Positions 33,180-40,151 of a stretch of 64,000 bases of DNA are shown piece after piece. The DNA is taken from positions 186,001-250,000 of the forward strand of contig CAWJFW010000005.1 in NCBI GenBank assembly GCA_963842305.1, written 5' to 3'. The position numbers were made by a program, and so were the translations under genes. The notes under the pieces were generated by a model, which ran no database searches, was not told where the DNA came from, and saw only the letters and a list, made by a program, of their open reading frames with translations. This stretch comes from JAIBJN01 sp963842305 (GTDB taxonomy: Bacteria; Actinomycetota; Thermoleophilia; Gaiellales; Gaiellaceae). The first letter of the stretch is position 1; each line of letters begins with the position of its first letter.

Positions 33180-33848
33180 GTGCACTCGTTGTTCGGGTCA
33201 GAGATCTGGAGCATGCCGGCTCGGTGGGCTTGCATGGCCGGGAGATGCGGATGCGTTCCGCTGCAAACCCTGCGACCGCTCTTCGGAGCCTGGGAACTGC
33301 GCCCACTCCTCCTAGGCGCGGCGCACGGCGCCGGCGTGCTGGTCGTGGCGGCGACGTTCCTCGCGGCGGCGACCGTCGCATCGGCGGAGACGATCACGAC
33401 GGAGGAGCCGACCGTGCTCGAGAACGGTGAGCCCGCGGTCGAGGTCTCGGAGGTGACTGCGGATGCCGCCACGACCGTGGCCGGCACGTTGATCAAGTGC
33501 AAGAAGGTCTACGGGTGGCACGGCCTCAAGCATCCGCTGTTCGGCTACTTCTACTGGAAATACATCCTGACCATCCGCTGGTGCTGGCAATCGGGGTCGA
33601 TCGTCAAGACGACCAACCCCTGGTCGCCCACCTACTGGCGTGATGTCGAGTGCTGCCTGCAGTTCTCGGGATGGGACTTCAAGGGCCACACCGGTCTGGA
33701 CATCGACGGGGGACCCAACAAGAGCCAGTACCGGGTCCGGGCTCAGGGCAAGTTCCAGGAGTGCTTCCAGTTCTGCTTCAACACGAAGACCCCGTGGGTC
33801 CGCCTGACCGGATATCCCGGAGGATCCTGGGGGTACGCCCATGGCTAG
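33180..33848 (+). CDS. Secreted Cys/Trp/Tyr-rich protein of unknown function
   Basis: The product of about 222 residues starts at GTG 33180, six bases after GGGGGAGG. An unusually long N region ends in a hydrophobic core (LLLGAAHGAGVLVVAATFLAAATVASA), then the exported part: an acidic Thr/Glu linker (about residues 70-100) and a compact aromatic domain with CKKVYGWHGLKHPLFGYFYW, IRWCWQSG, VECCLQFSGWDFKGH and FQECFQFCFNTKTPW. Six cysteines in this domain suggest disulfides. I do not know the family. Base composition here is less GC-rich than its neighbours. A 39-residue membrane protein gene overlaps its stop. Confidence 0.72.
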   Translation: MHSLFGSEIWSMPARWACMAGRCGCVPLQTLRPLFGAWELRPLLLGAAHGAGVLVVAATFLAAATVASAETITTEEPTVLENGEPAVEVSEVTADAATTVAGTLIKCKKVYGWHGLKHPLFGYFYWKYILTIRWCWQSGSIVKTTNPWSPTYWRDVECCLQFSGWDFKGHTGLDIDGGPNKSQYRVRAQGKFQECFQFCFNTKTPWVRLTGYPGGSWGYAHG

Positions 33849-33960
33849 GCGCACCGCCAGGCGGGTCGTGATCGTGGCACTCGTCGTCCTTGCCGCGGCC
33901 ATCGTCCTCGTGGTCCTCCTCACGTTGGGGTCGGGTGCCGGAGGAAGCGGGGTCGAATGA
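33841..33960 (+). CDS. Small single-span membrane protein (39 residues)
   Basis: The ATG at 33841 overlaps the end of the secreted protein gene by eight bases. The product has a basic start (ARRTARR), one strong membrane helix (VVIVALVVLAAAIVLVVLLTL) and a short Gly-rich end. The tight overlap suggests translational coupling and a partner role for the secreted Cys/Trp-rich protein, such as an anchor or export aid. That is inference. Confidence 0.5.
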   Translation: MARRTARRVVIVALVVLAAAIVLVVLLTLGSGAGGSGVE

Positions 33961-33988
33961 GGGATTCGGCATCGGGGAGCAGCAGGCG

Positions 33989-34774
33989 CTAGCCGGTCTT
34001 CTGCTCCCCCGAGTACACGCCCCAGGCGGCGCCGCTCGGGAGCGTCGCGGCGCGCTTCTCAAGGAATGCGCGCAGCCCCTCCTGACCCTCGGGGCTGGTG
34101 CGGAGCGCCGCCGCGATGTGGGCGGTCGCCTCTCCCACGGGACGCTCGCGGATCAGCCGCTTCGCTGCCCGCACGGCCTCGGGGCCTGCGGCAAGCACGT
34201 TGTCGACCTTATTCTCGACGGCTCGGTCGAGCTCGTCGTTGACCTCGTGCACGAGCCCGATCCGTAAGGCCTCGTCGGCACCGAATTGCTCGCCGGTGAG
34301 GAAGTAGCGCCGCGCGGCACCCGGCCCGATGCGATCGAGCACGAACGGCGAGATGACGGCCGGGATGATCCCGAGCCGCACCTCGGTGAAGCCGAAGACC
34401 GCGTCCGTGCTCGCGACAACCACGTCCGCGCAGGCGACAAGGCCGGATCCGCCGCCCAGGGCGAAGCCCTGAATACGCGCGACCACAGGCGCGGGGCACC
34501 CGTCGACCGTCTCGAGCATCCGGTACAGCCGCATCGCGTCCTCGACGTTCTCGTCGTAGGAGAGGTCGACGGACGAGCGCTGCCATTCGACGTCGGCTCC
34601 TGCACAGAAGCTCTTCCCCTCGCCGGCGAGGACGACCGCGCGGGCGTCGTCGACGTCAGTAAACGCATGCGTCAGCTCTGCGATCAGCGCGGCGTCGAAG
34701 GCGTTCCGGCGCTCCGGCTTGGCGATGGTGACGCGGAGGAGGTCGCCTTCTCGCTCGATCCGAAGCGCGCTCAT
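33989..34774 (-). CDS. Enoyl-CoA hydratase/isomerase family protein
   Basis: This 261-residue crotonase-fold enzyme starts at ATG 34774. Marks: LRVTIAKPERRNAFDAALIAEL, VVLAGEGKSFCAGADVEWQR (oxyanion-hole block), RIQGFALGGGSGLVACADVVVAS and TEVRLGIIPAVISPFVLDRIG, with the Glu in FGFTEVRLGI where a catalytic acid is expected. Its form and the nearby methylcrotonyl-CoA carboxylase suggest methylglutaconyl-CoA hydratase of leucine breakdown, but general beta-oxidation is possible. Confidence 0.9.
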   Translation of the reverse strand: MSALRIEREGDLLRVTIAKPERRNAFDAALIAELTHAFTDVDDARAVVLAGEGKSFCAGADVEWQRSSVDLSYDENVEDAMRLYRMLETVDGCPAPVVARIQGFALGGGSGLVACADVVVASTDAVFGFTEVRLGIIPAVISPFVLDRIGPGAARRYFLTGEQFGADEALRIGLVHEVNDELDRAVENKVDNVLAAGPEAVRAAKRLIRERPVGEATAHIAAALRTSPEGQEGLRAFLEKRAATLPSGAAWGVYSGEQKTG

Positions 34775-34782
34775 TGCGGCGC

Positions 34783-34792
34783 AGCATAAGGT
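34783..34792. promoter_or_regulatory. Interlocked divergent -10 boxes (enoyl-CoA hydratase / DapA-family gene)
   Basis: The ten bases AGCATAAGGT hold TATGCT on the minus strand (8 nt before the ATG at 34774) and TAAGGT on the plus strand (7 nt before the GTG at 34800), sharing the central TA exactly as at 20489-20498. Confidence 0.45.
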
Positions 34793-34799
34793 TCGCCTT

Positions 34800-35666
34800 G
34801 TGATCAAGGGCGCCCTGGCTGCTGCCGTCACCCCGCTTCGCGACGGCGGCAGGCTGCTCGACGAGGACGCGTTCCCGGCGCTGGCGGAGTTCCTGGCCGC
34901 GAGCGGGCTCGACGGGATCCTGGCGATGGGTACGACCGGCGAGGGCATCCTGCTTTCGTCGGACGAGCGCCGCCGGGTGACGGATCTCTTCGTCGCCGCA
35001 TGCTCGGGCCGGCTGGACGTCGCCGTGCACTGCGGTGCTCAGACGACCGCCGACACCGTTGCGCTCGCCGAGCACGCGGCGTCGGCGGGAGCGGACGCTG
35101 TGGCTGTCATCGGTCCGCCGTACTTCCAGCTCGACGACTCCGCGCTCCTCGCGCACTTCGCGGCCGCGGCCGCTGCGTGCGCGCCGACTCCCTTCTACGT
35201 CTACGAGTTCGCGAAGGTGAGCGGTTACGCCGTTCCGGTCCCCGTCGTGGAGCGGCTCCGCGAAGCCGCGCCGAATCTCGCCGGGATGAAGGTCTCCGAC
35301 TCACCGTTCGACAAGGTCGAGCCGTATCTGCTCGAGAGCCTCGATATCTTCATCGGTGCCGAGGGCCTGATTGGCGCCGGGATGGAGCGGGGCGCCAGGG
35401 GATCGGTATCGGCGCTCGCCTCGGCCTTCCCGGAGCTCGTCGGAGCCGCCGTCCGCGACCCGAGCGCGGAGCGCAGCGCGCAGCTGTCCGAGCTGCGAGA
35501 AGGGCTGGAGGCCTTCCCGCGGCACGCAGCGCTGAAGCGGATCCTGGGGTTGCGCGGGGTCGCGGTCCACGAAGACGTTCGCGCCCCGCTTCGAAGGCTG
35601 GACGACGCGGAGCGGCGGGCGCTTGACGTTTGGGCCGCCGGCTGGATCGAGGCAGCGGCCGCCTGA
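34800..35666 (+). CDS. Dihydrodipicolinate synthase/N-acetylneuraminate lyase family aldolase
   Basis: This 288-residue Schiff-base aldolase begins at GTG 34800. The TIM barrel shows AAVTPLRDGGRLLDEDAF, GILAMGTTGEGILLSSDER, AVIGPPYFQLDD, the catalytic Tyr in TPFYVYEFAK and the Schiff-base Lys in LAGMKVSDSPFD. It could be DapA of lysine synthesis, but no lysine or wall genes are close, and the family includes catabolic aldolases, so the substrate is open. It is divergent from the enoyl-CoA hydratase with interlocked promoters. Confidence 0.88.
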   Translation: MIKGALAAAVTPLRDGGRLLDEDAFPALAEFLAASGLDGILAMGTTGEGILLSSDERRRVTDLFVAACSGRLDVAVHCGAQTTADTVALAEHAASAGADAVAVIGPPYFQLDDSALLAHFAAAAAACAPTPFYVYEFAKVSGYAVPVPVVERLREAAPNLAGMKVSDSPFDKVEPYLLESLDIFIGAEGLIGAGMERGARGSVSALASAFPELVGAAVRDPSAERSAQLSELREGLEAFPRHAALKRILGLRGVAVHEDVRAPLRRLDDAERRALDVWAAGWIEAAAA

Positions 35667-35680
35667 GCGGGCGGGCGCGT

Positions 35681-37243
35681 CTACATCCGGAAGACGCCGA
35701 AGGTCGTCTCCGGGATCGGCGCGTTCAGGGCCGCGGAAATCCCGAGGGCGACGATCTTGCGGGTGTCGACCGGGTCGATGATCCCGTCGTCCCAGAGGCG
35801 CGCGGTCGAGTAGTACGGGCTTCCCTCCCGCTCGTACTTCGCGCGGATCTCATCGGGATCTGCGCGCCCGACCGTCGACAGGACGGTGGCGGCCTGCTCG
35901 CCTCCCATCACCGAGATGCGGGCGTTCGGCCACATCCACAGCTGGCGCGGCGAGTACGCACGCCCGCACATCCCGTAGTTGCCCGCGCCGAACGAGCCGC
36001 CGACGATCACCGTGAACTTCGGCACCTGCGCGCACGCGACCGCGGTGACCAGCTTGGCTCCGTCCTTGGCGATGCCGCCCGCCTCGTAGTCCTTCCCGAC
36101 CATGAAGCCGGTGATGTTCTGGAGGAAGAGGAGGGGCACCCGCCGCTTGCAGGCGAGCTCGACGAAGTGCGCGCCCTTGAGCGCTGACTCCGAAAAGAGG
36201 ACCCCGTTGCTCGCGAGGACCGCTACTGGGTAGCCCTCGATGCGTGCGAAGCCGCAGACGAGCGTCTCGCCGTAGAGCGCCTTGAACTCGTGCAGCCGGC
36301 TCCCGTCGACGATGCGCGCGATCAGCTCGCGAACGTCGTAGCCCTTGGCGAAGTCGGTGGGGACGATGCCGTACAGCTCCTCGGGGTCGTACAGAGGCTC
36401 CTCCGGCGGGAGCACATCCCAGGGCGGATCCGGCTTCCGTCGATGCAGGTTGCGCACGATCTGGCGCGCGAGGGCGAGGGCATGCTCGTCGCTCACGGCG
36501 TAGTGGTCGGTCACGCCGGAGACGCGCGAGTGAACGTCGGCTCCGCCGAGCTCCTCTGCCGTCACCTCCTCGCCGGTCGCGGCCTTCACGAGCGGTGGGC
36601 CGCCGAGAAAGATCGTCCCCGTCCCGCGCACGATCACCGTCTCGTCGCTCATCGCCGGCACGTAGGCGCCGCCCGCAGTGCACGAGCCCATGACCACAGC
36701 GATCTGCGGGATTCCCTTCGCGGACATCCGTGCCTGGTTGAAGAAGATGCGGCCGAAGTGCTCGCGGTCTGGAAACACCTCGTCCTGCAGCGGCAGGAAT
36801 GCGCCGCCGGAGTCCACGAGGTAAATGCACGGCAGCTGGTTTTGCTCGGCGACCTCCTGGGCTCGCAGATGCTTCTTCACGGTGAGCGGGTAGTACGTTC
36901 CGCCCTTGACCGTGGCGTCGTTGGCCACGATCACGCACTCGATGCCCTCGACGACGCCGATGCCCGTGACCATGCCGGCGGCCGGCGCCTCGCCTTCGTA
37001 TTGCTCCCACGCGGCGAGCGCGTTCAACTCGAGAAACGCCGAGCCCGGATCGAGAAGTCGGTCGACGCGCTCCCGGGCGAGGAGCTTCCCGCGCGCGCGG
37101 TGCCGTTCCACGGCCTGCGGGAGGCGCTGGTCGGCGACTCGACCCGTACGCTCGCGAAGCTCCGTGACGAGCGCCTCCATGCGCTGCCTGTTGTCCGCAT
37201 AGGCCTCGGCAGCCCGATCGGCCCGGGAATCGAGGACGGCCAC
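35681..37243 (-). CDS. Methylcrotonyl-CoA carboxylase-type carboxyltransferase (beta) subunit
   Basis: This 520-residue subunit moves CO2 from carboxybiotin to the acyl-CoA. It starts at GTG 37243. MCC-type blocks: DSGGAFLPLQDEVFPDREHFGRIFFNQARMSA, VMGSCTAGGAYVPAMSDE, GTIFLGGPPLVKAATGEEVTAEELGGADVHSRVSG, FLQNITGFMVGKDYEAGGIAKDGAK and SPRQLWMWPNARISVMGGEQAA. These match the leucine-pathway beta subunit (LiuB/MccB) better than propionyl-CoA carboxylase. The alpha subunit is probably the gene at 31391-33028, which is not adjacent. Confidence 0.92.
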   Translation of the reverse strand: MAVLDSRADRAAEAYADNRQRMEALVTELRERTGRVADQRLPQAVERHRARGKLLARERVDRLLDPGSAFLELNALAAWEQYEGEAPAAGMVTGIGVVEGIECVIVANDATVKGGTYYPLTVKKHLRAQEVAEQNQLPCIYLVDSGGAFLPLQDEVFPDREHFGRIFFNQARMSAKGIPQIAVVMGSCTAGGAYVPAMSDETVIVRGTGTIFLGGPPLVKAATGEEVTAEELGGADVHSRVSGVTDHYAVSDEHALALARQIVRNLHRRKPDPPWDVLPPEEPLYDPEELYGIVPTDFAKGYDVRELIARIVDGSRLHEFKALYGETLVCGFARIEGYPVAVLASNGVLFSESALKGAHFVELACKRRVPLLFLQNITGFMVGKDYEAGGIAKDGAKLVTAVACAQVPKFTVIVGGSFGAGNYGMCGRAYSPRQLWMWPNARISVMGGEQAATVLSTVGRADPDEIRAKYEREGSPYYSTARLWDDGIIDPVDTRKIVALGISAALNAPIPETTFGVFRM

Positions 37244-37358
37244 TACGAACGGCTGGGATCGTTGCTAGCCATGGGAATAGCCTACGCCCCGGGAGAGACG
37301 TGACCTGGCCCCGTGCCCTGGTAAGCGGGGCGCGTCGCAACTACCGTTCAGAAGTCCG

Positions 37359-38285
37359 ATGCGGCCCGGGACGCGGACATTCCTCGTTGTTCTGCTCGGC
37401 GTCACGCTGGTCCTGACGCTCGCCCTCGCGCCCGCCGCCTCCGCGCGCCGCATCGTCGGGAACAAGCAGTCGAATCGCATCGTCGGCACGCTCCTTCGCG
37501 ACGACATCTTCGGACACGACGGCAGCGACGTCATCGTCGGCCGCGCCGGGTCCGATCGCATCTACGGCGAGGAGGGCGACGACATCCTCCTCGGCAACGC
37601 CAGCAAGGACTTCCTGTGGGGAGGCGGACGCGACGACACGCTCCACGGCGGCGGCGGCAACGACGTGATTTCCGTCGGGTGGGGGACGGACGTGGTCGAG
37701 GCGGGTCCGGGGAACGACGCGATCATGGCCGGCGAGAACGACGGCACGATGGATGCCATCGACTGCGGCGACGGCGTCGACCGGGTCGTGCTCAGTCGAA
37801 GAGACCAGGCGTTCAACTGCGAGAAGGTGCGAAGGCTTTCCCACGCGAGGCCGATCCCCGGCAGGCTGTGGATCGATACCGCCGGTGCCGACGTCTGGAA
37901 CGTCGTCCCCGGGTGGGTACGCGACATCCTCGTCGGCCTGGGCGGCGACGACTTCATCGACGGCCAGGCAGCGCCGGACCTCATCATGGGGAACGACGGC
38001 GACGATCGCCTGAAGGGCGACCGCGGTCTCGACATCCTCCTCGGCGGCCCGGGTGACGACCTGATCGAAGGCGAGCTCGCGAACGACCGGATTTGGGGCG
38101 GCATGGGCTTCGATCGGCTGGTCGGCGGTACCGGCGACGACGAGTTGATCTCGGTGGACGCGGACGGCATCCGCGATCTCATCGAATGCGGCGACGGCCA
38201 CGACCGTGCGGTCGCCGTCTTCGGCGAGGACCGGCTCGTCAGGCCGGCTGACTGCGAGATCCAGATTTACGTGCCGCTTCGCTAG
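37359..38285 (+). CDS. Secreted RTX-like calcium-binding repeat protein 1
   Basis: This 308-residue exported protein has the signal RTFLVVLLGVTLVLTLALAPAASA. The mature part is two blocks of nonapeptide-like repeats (SDVIVGRAGSDRIYGEEGDDILLG; LVGLGGDDFIDGQAAPDLIMGNDGDDRLKG), the calcium-binding parallel beta-roll pattern GGxGxDxL. Each block closes with a 'DCGDGxDR' segment and a Cys-Glu/Cys-Glu-Ile pair (IDCGDGVDRVV...NCEKV; IECGDGHDRAV...DCEIQ). A Sec signal replaces the usual C-terminal type I secretion signal. A paralogue follows 91 bases downstream. Confidence 0.88.
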   Translation: MRPGTRTFLVVLLGVTLVLTLALAPAASARRIVGNKQSNRIVGTLLRDDIFGHDGSDVIVGRAGSDRIYGEEGDDILLGNASKDFLWGGGRDDTLHGGGGNDVISVGWGTDVVEAGPGNDAIMAGENDGTMDAIDCGDGVDRVVLSRRDQAFNCEKVRRLSHARPIPGRLWIDTAGADVWNVVPGWVRDILVGLGGDDFIDGQAAPDLIMGNDGDDRLKGDRGLDILLGGPGDDLIEGELANDRIWGGMGFDRLVGGTGDDELISVDADGIRDLIECGDGHDRAVAVFGEDRLVRPADCEIQIYVPLR

Positions 38286-38376
38286 GACTTACGGGCGCCT
38301 AACACAACCCCCACGGGTTCCATACAGCGAGGTGGTTCAGTGCTTCGCACGACCCCCCTCGCGGAAAGGAACGCCC

Positions 38377-39270
38377 GTGACGCGCCTACTTCTCCTCGTT
38401 GCCGCAGCCGCGCTGACCATGCTCGGAGTCGTCCCGGTCGCGTCGGCCGCAGTGATCAGGGGCACGCCGGCCGACGACACGCTCGCCGGCACCGACAGGC
38501 GGGACATCGCTCACGGTCGCGCCGGAAGCGACACGATCGTCGGCAACGGCGCCCGGGACTTCCTGTTCGGCCAGCGCGGCGATGACACGCTCACGGGTGA
38601 CGCGGGCAGCGATGCCCTGTGGGGCGGGCCGGGAAACGACTCGCTCGACGGCGGCGAGGGCGCGGACGCGCTCTCTGCCGGCCCGGGTCTCGATGTTCTC
38701 GAAGGGGGCTCCGCGAGCGACCGTCTCTACTCGGGGGAGCGAGACGGCCTGCCGGACGTCGTCGACTGCGGCGATGGCCGCGACCGTGCGGTCGTCCGCG
38801 TGGGCGACGTCGCCGTCGACTGCGAGCGGGTACGGGTGCTCCCTGCTCGTCATCCACGCGTCGTCTTCCAGCGCGGTACTCGTGGCGACGACGCTCTCAC
38901 GGGTTCCGGCAAACGTGACTTCATCCTCGCGCTCGCCGGCGACGACATGGTTTCCGGGCTCGGCGCCGCGGACTTCCTCTTCGGCCAGAAGGGGAGGGAC
39001 TCGCTGAGGGGCGACGACGGCGCCGACCGGCTCTGGGGTGGCTCCGAGGACGACCTCCTCGACGGGGGTGAGGGGTCAGACTGGCTGTGGGGCGGCGGCG
39101 GCGCCGACCGGCTGTTCGGCCAGGAAGGGAACGACCGTCTCTTTGCAGCAGCCGACGACGGGATGGTCGACACCCTCGACTGCGGCGAGCACGCGGACGA
39201 TCGCGACCGTGCAGTGATCCGGCCCGGCGACACCGCCGTGAGCTGCGAGCGCGTCCGCACCCTCGGCTAG
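38377..39270 (+). CDS. Secreted RTX-like calcium-binding repeat protein 2
   Basis: This 297-residue paralogue of the gene before it starts at GTG 38377 behind GGAAAGGA. Signal: TRLLLLVAAAALTMLGVVPVASA. The mature protein has two repeat blocks (GTPADDTLAGTDRRDIAHGRAGSDTIVG; ADFLFGQKGRDSLRGDDGADRLWGG), each ending in DCGDGRDRAVVRVGDVAVDCERV or DCGEHADDRDRAV...SCERV, so two Cys per block are kept in both paralogues. A tandem duplication is the simple explanation. Function unknown; surface or matrix protein likely. Confidence 0.88.
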   Translation: MTRLLLLVAAAALTMLGVVPVASAAVIRGTPADDTLAGTDRRDIAHGRAGSDTIVGNGARDFLFGQRGDDTLTGDAGSDALWGGPGNDSLDGGEGADALSAGPGLDVLEGGSASDRLYSGERDGLPDVVDCGDGRDRAVVRVGDVAVDCERVRVLPARHPRVVFQRGTRGDDALTGSGKRDFILALAGDDMVSGLGAADFLFGQKGRDSLRGDDGADRLWGGSEDDLLDGGEGSDWLWGGGGADRLFGQEGNDRLFAAADDGMVDTLDCGEHADDRDRAVIRPGDTAVSCERVRTLG

Positions 39271-39287
39271 CGGGGGCGCGCAGGGAG

Positions 39288-39315
39288 AACGGGGCCCGTT
39301 CCGCCGGGCCCCGTT
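39288..39315 (+). terminator. Strong hairpin after RTX-like gene 2
   Basis: AACGGGGCCCG and CGGGCCCCGTT form a perfect 11-bp stem with a TTCCGC loop, 17 bases after the stop. There is no T-run after it, as is common for terminators in GC-rich actinobacteria. Confidence 0.6.
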
Positions 39316-39335
39316 CGCTGTTAGCGGGCCCGAGC

Positions 39336-39365
39336 GTGTCACGCGCCCGGTGCGATGCGTGACAC
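39336..39365. repeat. Inverted repeat GTGTCACGC...GCGTGACAC between convergent units
   Basis: Two perfect 9-base arms (39336-39344, 39357-39365) with a 12-base spacer lie between the RTX-like gene and trpA. It may end the trp transcript from the other side or bind a protein. Confidence 0.5.
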
Positions 39366-39385
39366 ACGGGTGCGCTTTTGCCGGG

Positions 39386-39420
39386 TACGCTCGAAAGCGG
39401 GTGGTGGGATGGGGTGCCCC
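39386..39420 (+). repeat. 35-bp dispersed intergenic element, copy 3
   Basis: It begins TACGCTCGAAAGCGGG, has TGGTGGGATGGG (one base different from copies 1 and 2) and ends GGGGTGCCCC. It lies eight bases beyond the end of trpA, so relative to the transcript it is in the same orientation as copy 1 after its gene. Confidence 0.8.
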
Positions 39421-39428
39421 TGCTACGG

Positions 39429-40151
39429 CTACGCAGGGACGTTGATCTCGTCCAGCGCGGCGCGAAGAGACGCGACGTAGTCGCGCAGGCCGTCAGGGCC
39501 CGCTTCGTCGGCGATCTGCACTGCCCGGCTCCCGACGACCACCCCGTCCGCCAGCGAGGCGGCGGCTGCGGCCTGTTCTGGCGTCGCGATGCCGAAGCCG
39601 GCGAGGAGCGGTACGTCTGTCACTGCCCGCGCCCGCTCGACGAGGCCCTCGAGCTGCGCCGACACGCCGGTTCGCCCGCCGGTCGTCCCGGTCAGCGAGA
39701 CGAGGTAGAGCCAGCCGTCGGTTCGCGCCGCGGCGAGCTCGATGCGCTCGGTCGTCGACGTAGGCGCCACCAGCTGGACGCGAGGGAGCTCGGGGGCCGC
39801 TTCGATCGGAAGGTCGGCGACGATCAGGCTCGTCGCCCCTGCCATCTGCGCATCCGCCCAGAAGCGGTCGTAGCCATATGCCTCGAGGATCGACGCGTAC
39901 GTCATCGGGATCAGGGGTACATCGTCGCCGAGCCTCTGCCGCGTGCGGGCGAGGCACTCGAGACACGCCTGTGTGCGCATGCCGCGTTCGAGAGCGCGCT
40001 CGCCGGCCAGGCGGATCACCGGCCCGTCGGCGAGCGGGTCGGAGAACGGAAACCCGAGCTCCAGCAGGTCGGCGCCGCCCTCGACGGCCGCCTCCGCGAG
40101 CTCGGGCGTCTCTGGGAAGGACATCAGATACATGGACAGGCGCTTGCTCAT
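39429..40151 (-). CDS. trpA: Tryptophan synthase alpha subunit
   Basis: This 240-residue TIM barrel cleaves indole-3-glycerol phosphate to indole and passes it to TrpB. Marks: LLELGFPFSDPLADGPVI with the catalytic Glu/Asp region, LIPMTYASILEAYGYDRF, ADLPIEAAPEL (second catalytic Asp in VADLPIEAA), LVSLTGTTGGR and AGFGIATPEQAAAAA. Last gene of the trp operon; its start overlaps the trpB stop by ATGA. Confidence 0.96.
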   Translation of the reverse strand: MSKRLSMYLMSFPETPELAEAAVEGGADLLELGFPFSDPLADGPVIRLAGERALERGMRTQACLECLARTRQRLGDDVPLIPMTYASILEAYGYDRFWADAQMAGATSLIVADLPIEAAPELPRVQLVAPTSTTERIELAAARTDGWLYLVSLTGTTGGRTGVSAQLEGLVERARAVTDVPLLAGFGIATPEQAAAAASLADGVVVGSRAVQIADEAGPDGLRDYVASLRAALDEINVPA

